Both the position numbers and the translations under genes were made by a program. Below, in pieces: positions 26,547 through 35,900 of a DNA stretch of 64,000 bases (positions are counted from its first letter, which is position 1; the number at the start of each line of letters is the position of its first letter). This DNA is from Elusimicrobiota bacterium. Its GTDB lineage: Bacteria; Elusimicrobiota; Elusimicrobia; UBA1565; UBA9628. The notes beneath the pieces are model-generated. The model had not been told where the DNA came from. It saw only the letters and a list, made by a program, of their open reading frames with translations, and searched no databases. The stretch covers positions 310,001 through 374,000 of the forward strand of contig JACRDQ010000036.1 of assembly GCA_016218545.1 (NCBI GenBank), read 5' to 3'.

Positions 26547-28661
26547 TCACTTCGAGGTCAGGTTGAACACCCCGTCCCACTCCTCCGGCGGGGGGATCAC
26601 GCTGTAGTCCGTCGAGACCGTGAGGTAGAGCTTGCCCGGGCCGTCTTCCGGGAAGATCTTCACGAAAAGCTCGAAGGCCTCCTTGGCCTCGCCGAACTCC
26701 TTCTTGTTGAAGGCCGCCACCCCTTTCTCGTAGAGGGGCAGGGCCTTCTTCCACTCCGCGGAGAGCCCGCCCTTCCTGGACAGGAGCTCGAAGACCTTGA
26801 TGGGCTCGGACTTGCCGACCACGCGGACCCGGCCCAGCTCCCGGGCCTCGACCTGGCTCCTGGCCCCCTCGTAGGTGTCCTCCGAGGCCATGATCTTGGA
26901 GCCGAAGAACTTGTTGGAGCCCTCCAGCCGGGACGCGAGATTGACCTCGTCTCCCAGCACGGTGTACTGGAGCTTCTTCTCGCTGCCGGTGAGGCCCACG
27001 GTCGCCGTCCCGGAGTTGAGGCCGATGCGCACCGCCGGGGTCTCCGGCAGGCCGGGCTCGAGGTTCTTGTTGAGCTCACCCATCATCTCCTGGCACTCGA
27101 TGGCAGCAAGGCACGCCTGGACGCGGTGGTCCTTGCACTCCAGGGGCGCGTTCCAGAAGGCCATGATGCAGTCTCCGATGTACTTGTCCACCAGGCCCTG
27201 GCGGTCCTGCACGATCTTCGAGAGCGCGGAGAGGTAGCGGTTGAGGAAGAGGATGAGCCTCTCGGGAGGCATCTTCTCCGAGATGGTGGTGAAGTGCGCG
27301 ATGTCGAGGAAGAAGATGGTCAGGTCCTTCTTCTCGCCGCCGAGCTTGATCTTGGAGGGGTCCTTGGCCAGATCCTCCACGACCTCGGGAGCCACGAACT
27401 GCCCGAAGAGGTTCTTGATGAACTTCTTCTCCGCGCCCTCGGTCACGATCCGGTAGGCCGTCTGCACGACGAAGGAGACCAGGAGCGCCACCACCGGGGC
27501 CACGAACTCGACCCGCACGCCCCGTCCGAACTGGTACCAGGACCAGGCGAACCAGCCGGCCACGAAGAGCGCGGCCGCCGAGTTCCCCGCGGCCGGCGGG
27601 AACCGGAGCAGCAGCAGGGGCAGCCAGATCATGGCCAGGAGGGCCAGGAGCATGGTCCAGCGCGCCGGGATCTCCATGAAGTCCTCGTGGATGAGGTTGT
27701 CGATGTTGTTGGCGTGATACTCGACCCCCGGCGCCGTCGGGTCGAAAGGCGACGGGTAGTGGTCGAAGTAGCCCAGGGTGGTCGAGCCGACGAGCAGCAG
27801 CGAGCCCTTGAGGGCCTTCCTCTGCTCGTCCGTCAGCTCGCCGCTGAGCAGGTCCATCACGGAGATCATGCGGTAGGGCGAGAGGACCTTGGGCAGGTTC
27901 TGGACCTCGCCCTCCAGGGGGCGGTCGCGCTTCTCGTGCTGGAGCCAGAACTTGGGCTTGCGGAAGTTGATATGCATGATCCGCGGCGGCGGGCCCGAGT
28001 AGATGTCCCGGAGCTCCTGGAACGGCCTCTCGATGAAGCTCGCGACGCAGGCGATGTCCATCGAGGGCGCGGGCTGGGAGGCCTCGCGCGGGTCGTCGAT
28101 GCGCACGTCGAACATGACGGAGCGGCGCACGTGGCCGTCGTCGTCGATGACGAAATCGATGTTGGGGTAGCCCAGGTACTGGGCGGCCTTGTCGAGGCCG
28201 CTGACCGGGATGTTGACGGTCACCACGTCGCCGTGGGGGGTCCGCTCGGTTTTGCTCTGGAAGAGGTGGATGACGCGGCCGAACCTCTTGGTCGCGGCCA
28301 CGAGCTTCTTGTCCTCGGCGGGCTTGGGCTCGAAGAACATGACGTCGAAGGCCACGGTCTTGACCCCGTAGGTCCTGAGCCTGTCCAGGAGGTCGGCGTA
28401 CTTGTCCCGGGGAAGAGGGAAGCCGAACTTCTTGCCGGTGTCCTCGTCCGCCGCGGCCAGCACGATGCGGGGGTCCCCCTCCTTGAGCGACGGCGCCCGC
28501 AGGACGAACATCAGGTCCATCCACACGTCCTCGACGTGATGGAACATGCCGTTGAGCGGGATCATCAGCATCCTGGGCCACCAGAGCAGGGTGAAGACGA
28601 AGGTGAAGATGACGGTGAAGACGACGGGGAAGCGGCTCTGCGTCGAGTTCTTTTCGCTCAT
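26547..28661 (-). CDS. CHASE2 membrane sensor with class III nucleotidyl cyclase
   Basis: 704 residues. One N-terminal TM helix (about 11-28) is followed by a periplasmic CHASE2 sensor (about 40-330) and three closely spaced TM helices (about 334-405). The class III cyclase domain (about 445-625) ends in a helical TPR-like tail (LYEKGVAAFNKKEFGEAKEAFELF). Metal-binding Asp D453 (FFLDIAHFT) and D497 (DKYIGDCIMAFWNAP) are spaced 44 residues apart, as in active cyclases. The Lys in VDKYIGD and the LGDEVNLASRLEG segment favour ATP as substrate, so cAMP is the likely product. CHASE2 ligands are unknown. The stop of the upstream HEAT gene overlaps its ATG (ATGA). Confidence 0.92.
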   Translation of the reverse strand: MSEKNSTQSRFPVVFTVIFTFVFTLLWWPRMLMIPLNGMFHHVEDVWMDLMFVLRAPSLKEGDPRIVLAAADEDTGKKFGFPLPRDKYADLLDRLRTYGVKTVAFDVMFFEPKPAEDKKLVAATKRFGRVIHLFQSKTERTPHGDVVTVNIPVSGLDKAAQYLGYPNIDFVIDDDGHVRRSVMFDVRIDDPREASQPAPSMDIACVASFIERPFQELRDIYSGPPPRIMHINFRKPKFWLQHEKRDRPLEGEVQNLPKVLSPYRMISVMDLLSGELTDEQRKALKGSLLLVGSTTLGYFDHYPSPFDPTAPGVEYHANNIDNLIHEDFMEIPARWTMLLALLAMIWLPLLLLRFPPAAGNSAAALFVAGWFAWSWYQFGRGVRVEFVAPVVALLVSFVVQTAYRIVTEGAEKKFIKNLFGQFVAPEVVEDLAKDPSKIKLGGEKKDLTIFFLDIAHFTTISEKMPPERLILFLNRYLSALSKIVQDRQGLVDKYIGDCIMAFWNAPLECKDHRVQACLAAIECQEMMGELNKNLEPGLPETPAVRIGLNSGTATVGLTGSEKKLQYTVLGDEVNLASRLEGSNKFFGSKIMASEDTYEGARSQVEARELGRVRVVGKSEPIKVFELLSRKGGLSAEWKKALPLYEKGVAAFNKKEFGEAKEAFELFVKIFPEDGPGKLYLTVSTDYSVIPPPEEWDGVFNLTSK

Positions 28662-29875
28662 GGCGCGGTGGACGCCCCCTTGGCGCCGGACGGCGTCGCC
28701 CCGGGCTTGGCTGGCGGGGCGGCGGGCTTCTTCTGAGCCGGCTTGACCGGAGCGGCCGCCGGCTTCTTGCCCGACGGGACGGCTTTCACGGGGCCGGCCG
28801 CGGGCTTCTTCGCGGCGGCAGGTTTCTTCGCGGGAGCGGCGGCCGCCCCCTTCTTGGCCTCGGGCTTGGAAGCCGCGGCCTCGTCCTTCTTCTGCTCGGG
28901 CTCGGGCGGGGCCGGAGGAGGCTCCGGCACGCCGAGCCTGGCGCGCAGCATCATCCGGGACTGCTCCAAGGACGCCTTCACCCCGGGGTCGGCCTCGGCC
29001 TTGACCGCGGCGTCGAGGCTGACCAGGCCCTGCTCCTTGTCGCCGATCATGGTCAGGGTGTTCGCGGCCAAGCGGCGGATGTCAGCGGACGCGTCGGTGA
29101 GCATCCCGCAGGCCATGGCCTGGCCCGAGGAGTCGCCCAGGCGTCCCAGGCCCATGGCCGCCTGCAGCCGGACCGTCGGGACGGCGTCCGCGAGCGCGGC
29201 TTTCAGGCTCGGGATCGCAGCCGGATCTCCCAGCATCCCCAGGCTGCGGACGATCTCCTCCTTCACCTCGGTGGAAGCTTCCTTCGGGAGGGCGGCCTCA
29301 AGCGCCTCGACGCTCTCCTTGCCCATGATCTGGCCCAGGGCCCCGGCCGCGGTCCTGCGCATGTTGCCGTCCTGGTCGCGCAGCAGCGCGGCCACGGGAC
29401 GCACGGCCTTGCCCGCGCGCAGGGCGCCCAAGGAGCGCACGGCCGCGTAGCGCACCCCGGCCTCGGGGTCGCCGAGCGCCTCGGCCAGGGCGTCGACCAC
29501 GGTCGGGTCGCCGAGGAACGCCAGCATGGTGGCCGCGGCTTGGCGGACCTGGGATTCCTTCTCCTTCCTGGGGCTGAGCAGACGCGCGATAGTGGGCGCC
29601 GTGCCGGCCAGGCGCATGCGGCCGACCGAATTGACCGCTGCGGAGCGGACAAACGGGTGCGGGTCCTCGAAAAGGGCGAGCAGGGCCGGGCCAGCCTCAG
29701 GACGCCTGAGGTCCCCGAGGGTCTGCGCCGCCCTCAGGCGGACCATGGGGTCGGCGTTCTTCGTCTGTTCCACTGCTTCCTGGAACGGGTCAGAGACCGC
29801 GGTCTGCGTCGGGACCGGCTGTCCATGACAGAGCACGGCGAGCGTCAACAGGATGATGTAAATATGGGTCAGCAC
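28658..29875 (-). CDS. Exported HEAT-repeat protein with Ala/Pro/Lys-rich tail
   Basis: 405 residues from GTG 29875. An in-frame TAA five codons upstream excludes a longer start, and no other start fits before the signal peptide (LTHIYIILLTLAVLCHG). Residues about 40-310 form eight or so HEAT/PBS-type helical repeats of about 31 residues (for example DPMVRLRAAQTLGDLRRPEAGPALLALF). Residues 320-405 are a low-complexity tail of Ala, Pro and Lys (KKPAAAKKPAA). HEAT scaffolds bind other proteins; this one would act outside the inner membrane, where it could contact the CHASE2 sensor encoded by the coupled next gene. The tail may cross the peptidoglycan or bind anionic polymer. These roles are inference. 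Confidence 0.85.
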   Translation of the reverse strand: MLTHIYIILLTLAVLCHGQPVPTQTAVSDPFQEAVEQTKNADPMVRLRAAQTLGDLRRPEAGPALLALFEDPHPFVRSAAVNSVGRMRLAGTAPTIARLLSPRKEKESQVRQAAATMLAFLGDPTVVDALAEALGDPEAGVRYAAVRSLGALRAGKAVRPVAALLRDQDGNMRRTAAGALGQIMGKESVEALEAALPKEASTEVKEEIVRSLGMLGDPAAIPSLKAALADAVPTVRLQAAMGLGRLGDSSGQAMACGMLTDASADIRRLAANTLTMIGDKEQGLVSLDAAVKAEADPGVKASLEQSRMMLRARLGVPEPPPAPPEPEQKKDEAAASKPEAKKGAAAAPAKKPAAAKKPAAGPVKAVPSGKKPAAAPVKPAQKKPAAPPAKPGATPSGAKGASTAP

Positions 29876-29960
29876 ACTGGGATTTTAGCACACCGCAATG
29901 GCGTCAGTCTGCAACTTGCTGAACAGCGGTCAGTCCCGCTTGCGGCGGAGCAGCGGAAGG
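29876..29960 (-). promoter_or_regulatory. Intergenic gap with extended -10 (TGCTAAAAT) for the HEAT gene
   Basis: On the minus strand TAAAAT (29887-29882), preceded by TGC, forms an extended -10 only 6 nt before the GTG start at 29875. Transcription would begin at or next to the start codon, giving a leaderless mRNA; no Shine-Dalgarno exists. The -35 is weak, as extended -10 promoters allow. The rest of the 85-base gap after the giant gene shows no clear terminator hairpin with a T-tract. Confidence 0.45.
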
Positions 29961-32900
29961 TTAGTGGATGACGCCGATCTTGCGGATCTCGGTAGCGGTG
30001 CCGCCGGGGGACTTCACCTTGATGCGCGCGATGTAGCCGCCCTTGGACACGAGCCGGCCGGTCGAGTTCTTGCCGTCCCAGGACACGAAGTTGGGGCCGG
30101 CGCGGCCGCCCTCGCCGCCGGCGCCGTAGGTGGTGGACTTCACCACGTAGCCGAGCATGTCGTAGATGGTGATGGTGACGTCGGAGTCGCCGCCGAGCAC
30201 GTAGTAGATGGTGGTCTTGCTGCCGGGGCCGCCGGTCCGGGCGTCGAACGGGTTGGGGTAGTTGCCCACGCCCTGGATGATGACCTTGTTGACGCCGGTC
30301 GCCACGCTCTGCTCGGTGCTCGACCAGTCGGACCAGATGCCGCCCGCGGTGAGGGCGCGCACCCGGTACTGGAAATACTGGTTGGCGTCGCGAGGCACCT
30401 CGCCCGCGAACTCGTTGCCCGCGCCCACGGTGAAGCTCTCCAGGTTGGCGGGGCCGGTCTCAGCGCGCACGGACATCGCCGTGCCGGTGGTGGACCTCTT
30501 CCTCGCCGGGATGATGGAGAGGGTCCTCCACACGACGCCGGCCTGGAGGTCCTTGGACTCTCCGCCGCGCTCCTGGACCTCGTAGGCCACGACGCCCGAG
30601 TAGGGCTGGGTCGCCTTGTCCCACTGCAGGGTGAAGCTCGTCTGGCCCTGCTCGAGGGCCTTGACGATGCCGGGCCGCGACGGGTTGACCAGGTCGGGGC
30701 GGAAGAGGAACATGGCGGTCGCCTCGCTGGTCGAGATCTGCACGCCCTGCGAACCCAGGCGCACGCCGCTGCCGGGGATGAAGCTCGAGGACAGGTAGAC
30801 GCCCGCCCAGCCCACGGAGACCACCAGGCCGCCCTGGAAGCCGGCCGCGCCCGTGGACACGAAGACGATGCGGGTGTTGTCCAAGGGGCTCTGGCCCGAG
30901 GAGACGAGCACGGAGCCGTAGTTCCCGAGGTTCACGATGTCGCCCGGGCCGATGGGCATGCCGAGCGCGCCCGTCCCGGTCGAGAGGTCCACGTTGCCGC
31001 GGTTGTCGATCGAAACGGCGTAGCTGCCCGCGCCCTCGGTCGAGATGGTCATGCCCGCCGGACTGGTGGAGATCTGGATACCGCCCGTGCTGATGGCCAG
31101 CCCGGTCTGCGTCAGGGCGTAGCCGCCGGCGCTCGCGGACATGGCCACTCCGCCGGCCGCGGTGGAGATGTACTGCACGAAGATGATGGCCGCGCCGTCC
31201 GACACGGGCTCTCCCACGAGGTGGGGGATGGGCACGGACCCGTGCAGGCCGCGGCCGTTGCCGGGGGCGGGGTCGCCTTCCTGGCCCACGGTACGGACGT
31301 AGTTGCCGGTCACGCGCTTGACGCGCATGATCTCCGAGCCCACGTAGACCAGCTTCTCGGGGATCTGCAGGACCGAGACGTCGGAGACCGCGAAGTAGGT
31401 GGTCTCGGAGGTCATGTCCTCGGCCAGCCGGGTGACGTTGGGCACCGGCAGGGTCAGGCCCTTGATCTTCGCGGTGGTCACGGAGGCGCTCGCGGACACG
31501 ACGAGGGTTTTGAAGGTATTGAGGCTCATGCCCTTGGTGTCCATCATCGCGGAGATGGTGGACCACTTGCCGGAGTAGGAGGTCGGCTCGTCGTAGTACT
31601 TGCCCGCCGACCACTGGTAGTAGCCGGGGGTGGAGATCTTCGGCAGCAGGGCGGAGAGCTCGCCGATCTTGCCGGTCCACGCCGACGGCACGAAGCCCTT
31701 GAGCGGCATGGGGATGGCGGAGGCCGGGTTGCCCTGGTCCGCGGGGTCCTTGCCGAGCATGAAGGTCGTGCCGCCGGAGCCGTTCGGGACGATCATGTCC
31801 ACGATGCCGTCCTGGTTCAAGTCCATGTCCAGGATGCCGGTGCCGGTCATGTCGCGCGACGGCGCGCCGTCGCCGATGAGGGAGACGAGGTACGGAGCCA
31901 CCGCGCCGCCCAGGAAGAAGTTGTCGGGCACGCCGTCGGAGTTGATGTCGAGCATGGGCGGCTCCGCCGGGCAGTTGGCCACCCACGAGGAGCCGTCCAC
32001 GGCGGTCCAGGAGGAGATGCTCACGGCCGCCTTGGGATCCGTCGGGACGCCGCCGCGGGTCGCCCAGGAGGAGCCATTGACGCAGATCCAGTACCTGGGG
32101 TCGGGCACCCAGTTGCCGTTCTCGTCCTTGCACATGTTGTTGCGGGCGTTGGACGGGTCCTTGCCGTTGTTGCAGCGCACCGGGTCGATCTGGGCGTAGG
32201 CGGGCAGGCCCACGCCCTGCTTCGGCGCGTTCTTGCCGGCGCGCACGATGATGACGGGCAGGGTGCCGGTGGAGGAGCCCATGCCGATGGCCACCTGCGG
32301 CACGCTCACTCCCAGGATCTCCACGAGCCGCGTCTCGATATCCCGCGGCAGGGTCTCGTCCGGCACCGCGGGCAGCGGCGTACCGTTGGGGCCGGTCAGG
32401 CCGTCGTACCAGTCGAGGGCGAGGCCCGCGAGATGGCCCACCGTGGAGCGGCCGGCGCGGTCCTGGGTCCCGATGTCCGCGGCCACGAAGAGCGTGGTCG
32501 CCGCGGTCGAGATCCTGACGTAGGGCCGGGAGAAGTCCATCCCCACGTTGATGACCGGCTCGGCCCCGAACCAGGTCAACGTCGAGCCCACGACGCCGCC
32601 TGAGAAGTCGGTCATGCCCACGAGGTAGCTGTTGCAAAGAAGGTTCTCGACGCCCGACTGAGGGATCGTGCAGTAGCAGTTCATGCCGAACTGCGTGCCG
32701 TAGGAGCAGGAGAGGCTCCAGACCCCGGCGTTCTGGGACTTGAAGGAGCCGGTCTCGAAGTTGCCTGACATGCTGCCCAAAGCACCCGGCAGGCCGCTGA
32801 CGCTCTGCCAGAGGATGTAGGAGTTCGTCGAGTACTTGAAGAAGTCGGTCGTGCCGGCCACGAGGCCCCTGATGACCGAGGTGGAGCCGCGCTGGCCGAT

Positions 32901-35900
32901 CCAGCCGACCAGGGTGTCCTTCTGCGGGGCGAAGACCTTGTCGCCGTCCGCGTCCATCCACACGCTCAGGCGCTGGAAATCGCCCTCTCCCTTGCCCCAG
33001 CCTTCCTCGATGGTGCCGGTCTGGGCGAGCTTGATCTGCGCGAGGTTGACCCCCAAGGAGCTGGTCTTGAGCTCGAGCTTGAGCAGGCCCACGTTGAGCT
33101 GACCCCTCGGCGCGGCCGACGGGGCGATGTCGAGGCCGGAGACGGAGAGCTTGGCCACCGGCGCGTTGGGGTCGACGCGGTAGACGAAGAGCGGCCTGGT
33201 CGCGGACACGCTGCCGCTCTGCGACACGAACCGCGAGAGGAAGACCGCGGCCTCGTCGGACACGGGCTCGTTCTTGAGGTGCAGGATCGGGGCGGACCCC
33301 TTGAGGCCGCGGCCGGTGCCCGGGGCGGGGTCCCCCTCCTGCGCGATGACCCGCAGGGTCGTCGCGTTGACGCGCTCGACGCGCATCACCTCGGAGCCCA
33401 CGAAGATCATGCCGGGCAGGGTGAGGCCGTCCGCGTTCGTCACGGTGAACTCCGCGGTGTCGGGGGTGAGGTCCTGGGTCAGCCGGGTCACGTTGGGCAC
33501 GGGCAGCTGCAGGCCGGTCACGCGAGCCGCGCTCACCGGCGCGCCCACGGCCCGGGACTTGAAGTCGATGCCGGTCCAGGAGGAGACGACCACGGCCGTG
33601 ACCGACGACCACTTGAGGCTGTAGGCCGGGATGATGTCGTCGAAGTAGCGGCCCACGGCCACCTCATAGTAGCCCGCGATGTCCGTGTTCGGCAGCATGG
33701 CGGTCAGCTGGCCGTCCCTGGCGCTCCACGCCGAGGGCACGAAGCCCTGGTCGGGGACGGGCACGGCCTTGGAGACGTTGCCCTGGTCGGCCAGGTCGTT
33801 GCCGAGCATCATCTGGACGTTGCCCGAGCTGATGAAGACCATGTCCGCGATGCCGTCGTCGTTCAAGTCCATGTCCAGGATGCCGGTGCGCGTCATGTCC
33901 TTCGACGGAGCGCGGTCTCCGGCCAGGGTGACGTTGGTGCTCGGCGCCGCGCTGTACATATCCGGCGGCTGGGAGAAGTTGTCCGGGACCTGGTCGCCGT
34001 TGATGTCGATGAGCGGCGGGTCCCCGGGGCAGTTGGCCACGCTGACGGCGTTGGTCAGGTCGTGCAGGACCAGGCGGTGGTTGGCCCGGTCCGCCGTGAC
34101 CAGCCGGGTCCCGTTCGACGCCAACCCCGCGGGCGCGGCCAGGGTCTGGGCCGCGGGCAGCATGGCCCCGCCCTGGTTGGCGGTGTTCGTGGACATGCCG
34201 GGCTGGCCCAGGACCAGGGCGGCGTACTGGTTGCTGACGGATGGGATGGTGTTGAAGACCAGCACGCGGTTGTTCCCGGAGTCCGAGATATAGAGCCGGG
34301 CGCCGTCCGAGAACACGGGGCCGGGGCTCTTCAAGGTGTTGGCCGCGGGATTGGAGCCCTGATTGGCCGAGCCGGAGTCCAGGTTCGGCTGGCCGATGGC
34401 CACGTTCGCGCCGGCGCCGCTCGCCGGCGGCATCGAGTTGTAGACCAGGACGCGGTTGTTGCCCGAGTCGGCCACGATGAGCCTGCCTCCCGAGGACATG
34501 GCATGGCTCGGGCCGTAGAACCGCGCGGCCGTGGTGCCGGGGGCCGAGGAGGTGAAGACGCTCTGCCCGAGCACCATGTCCGCGGGCGCGTTGTTGGAGG
34601 AAGGGAAACCGTTGAAGACGAGCACGCGGTTGTTGCCGGAGTCCGCGATGAAGACCCTCGAGCCGTCGCCGTGGACTCCCAGCGGCACCGAGAGGGTCGT
34701 GCTGCTCATGCCGGAGAGGCCCTGGTTCTTGAGGTTGGCGTTCATGTCCCCCTGGCCGATGACGAAGTCGGCGGAGGCGCCGTCCGCGGCCGGGATGGCG
34801 CTGAAGACCAGCACGCGGTTGTTCCCCGTGTCGGAGACCAGCAGCCTCGTCCCGTCCGAGTGGACGGACATCGGGGTGTTCATCCGGTCGGCGCCCGTGG
34901 CCGCGGCGTTGGAGCCCATGTTGGGCTGGCCCACCACCACATCCGCCGGGGTATCCCAAGCCGAGGGCAGGGTGTTCCAGATGAGCACCCGGTTGTTCCC
35001 GGCGTCCGCCGCGATCAGGCGCGTGCCCACGACCTGGGAGTGGGTGGGCGACGAGAGGGTCAGCGAGGACGGGGCGCCGCCGCGGTTGGAGGCGTTGGAG
35101 GTCAGGTTCGTCTGGCCCACGGCCAGGGCCGCGGCCGCGTTCGACTGCAGGGCGTACTCGGTGCCGGCCGAGGTGCCGAGCCACGGCCTGCCGTTGGCGC
35201 AGAGCCACTTGCTCTGCTCGGGGATGGGATTGCCGCTCGCGGTGTCGCGGCAGATGTTGTTGCGCGGGTTGGTGGCCGCCCTGCCGTTGTTGCACCCGCC
35301 CAGGGACTGGGAGATCGGGTCGAGCTTGGCGAAGGCGGGGTAGCCCACCGCGGCCGCGGGCACGCCCGCGATGCCGGACTTGACCACGATGACCGGGGTC
35401 GCGTTCGAGGAGATGGAGACCGCGGGCACGCTCAGCGGAGCGATGAAGAGCTTGCGGGACTCGATCGGAGGCTTGGCCGCGGGGTCGGCGGCCGCGGTCA
35501 CGCGGCCGGTGAGGCCGTAGATGTCGTCGTAGCTGGCCAACCGCACCCCGACCTCGTGGCCGATGGTGGAGCCGCCCGCCCGGTCCGTGACCCCGATGTC
35601 GCCCGTGACGAAGAGCCGGATGGTCGAGGTGCTCACCCTGAGGTAGGGCAAGGCCGTCGAATCGAAGGCGTTGGCGGAGAGGTCCACCTCGGCGTTGGCG
35701 CCCACGAAAGCCGCGCTCGAGCCCAGCAGGACGTCGTTGGCCGGGGTGAAGACGCGGTCTCCGTTGTCCTTCCACACGCTCATCTTCGTCAGGTCGCCCT
35801 CGCCCACCAGACCGCCGGTCTCGATGGTGCCGTACTGCCGGAACCGGATCTTGTCGATGTTGACGAAGTCCGAGCTCGTCTTGAACTCGAGCTGCATGAA

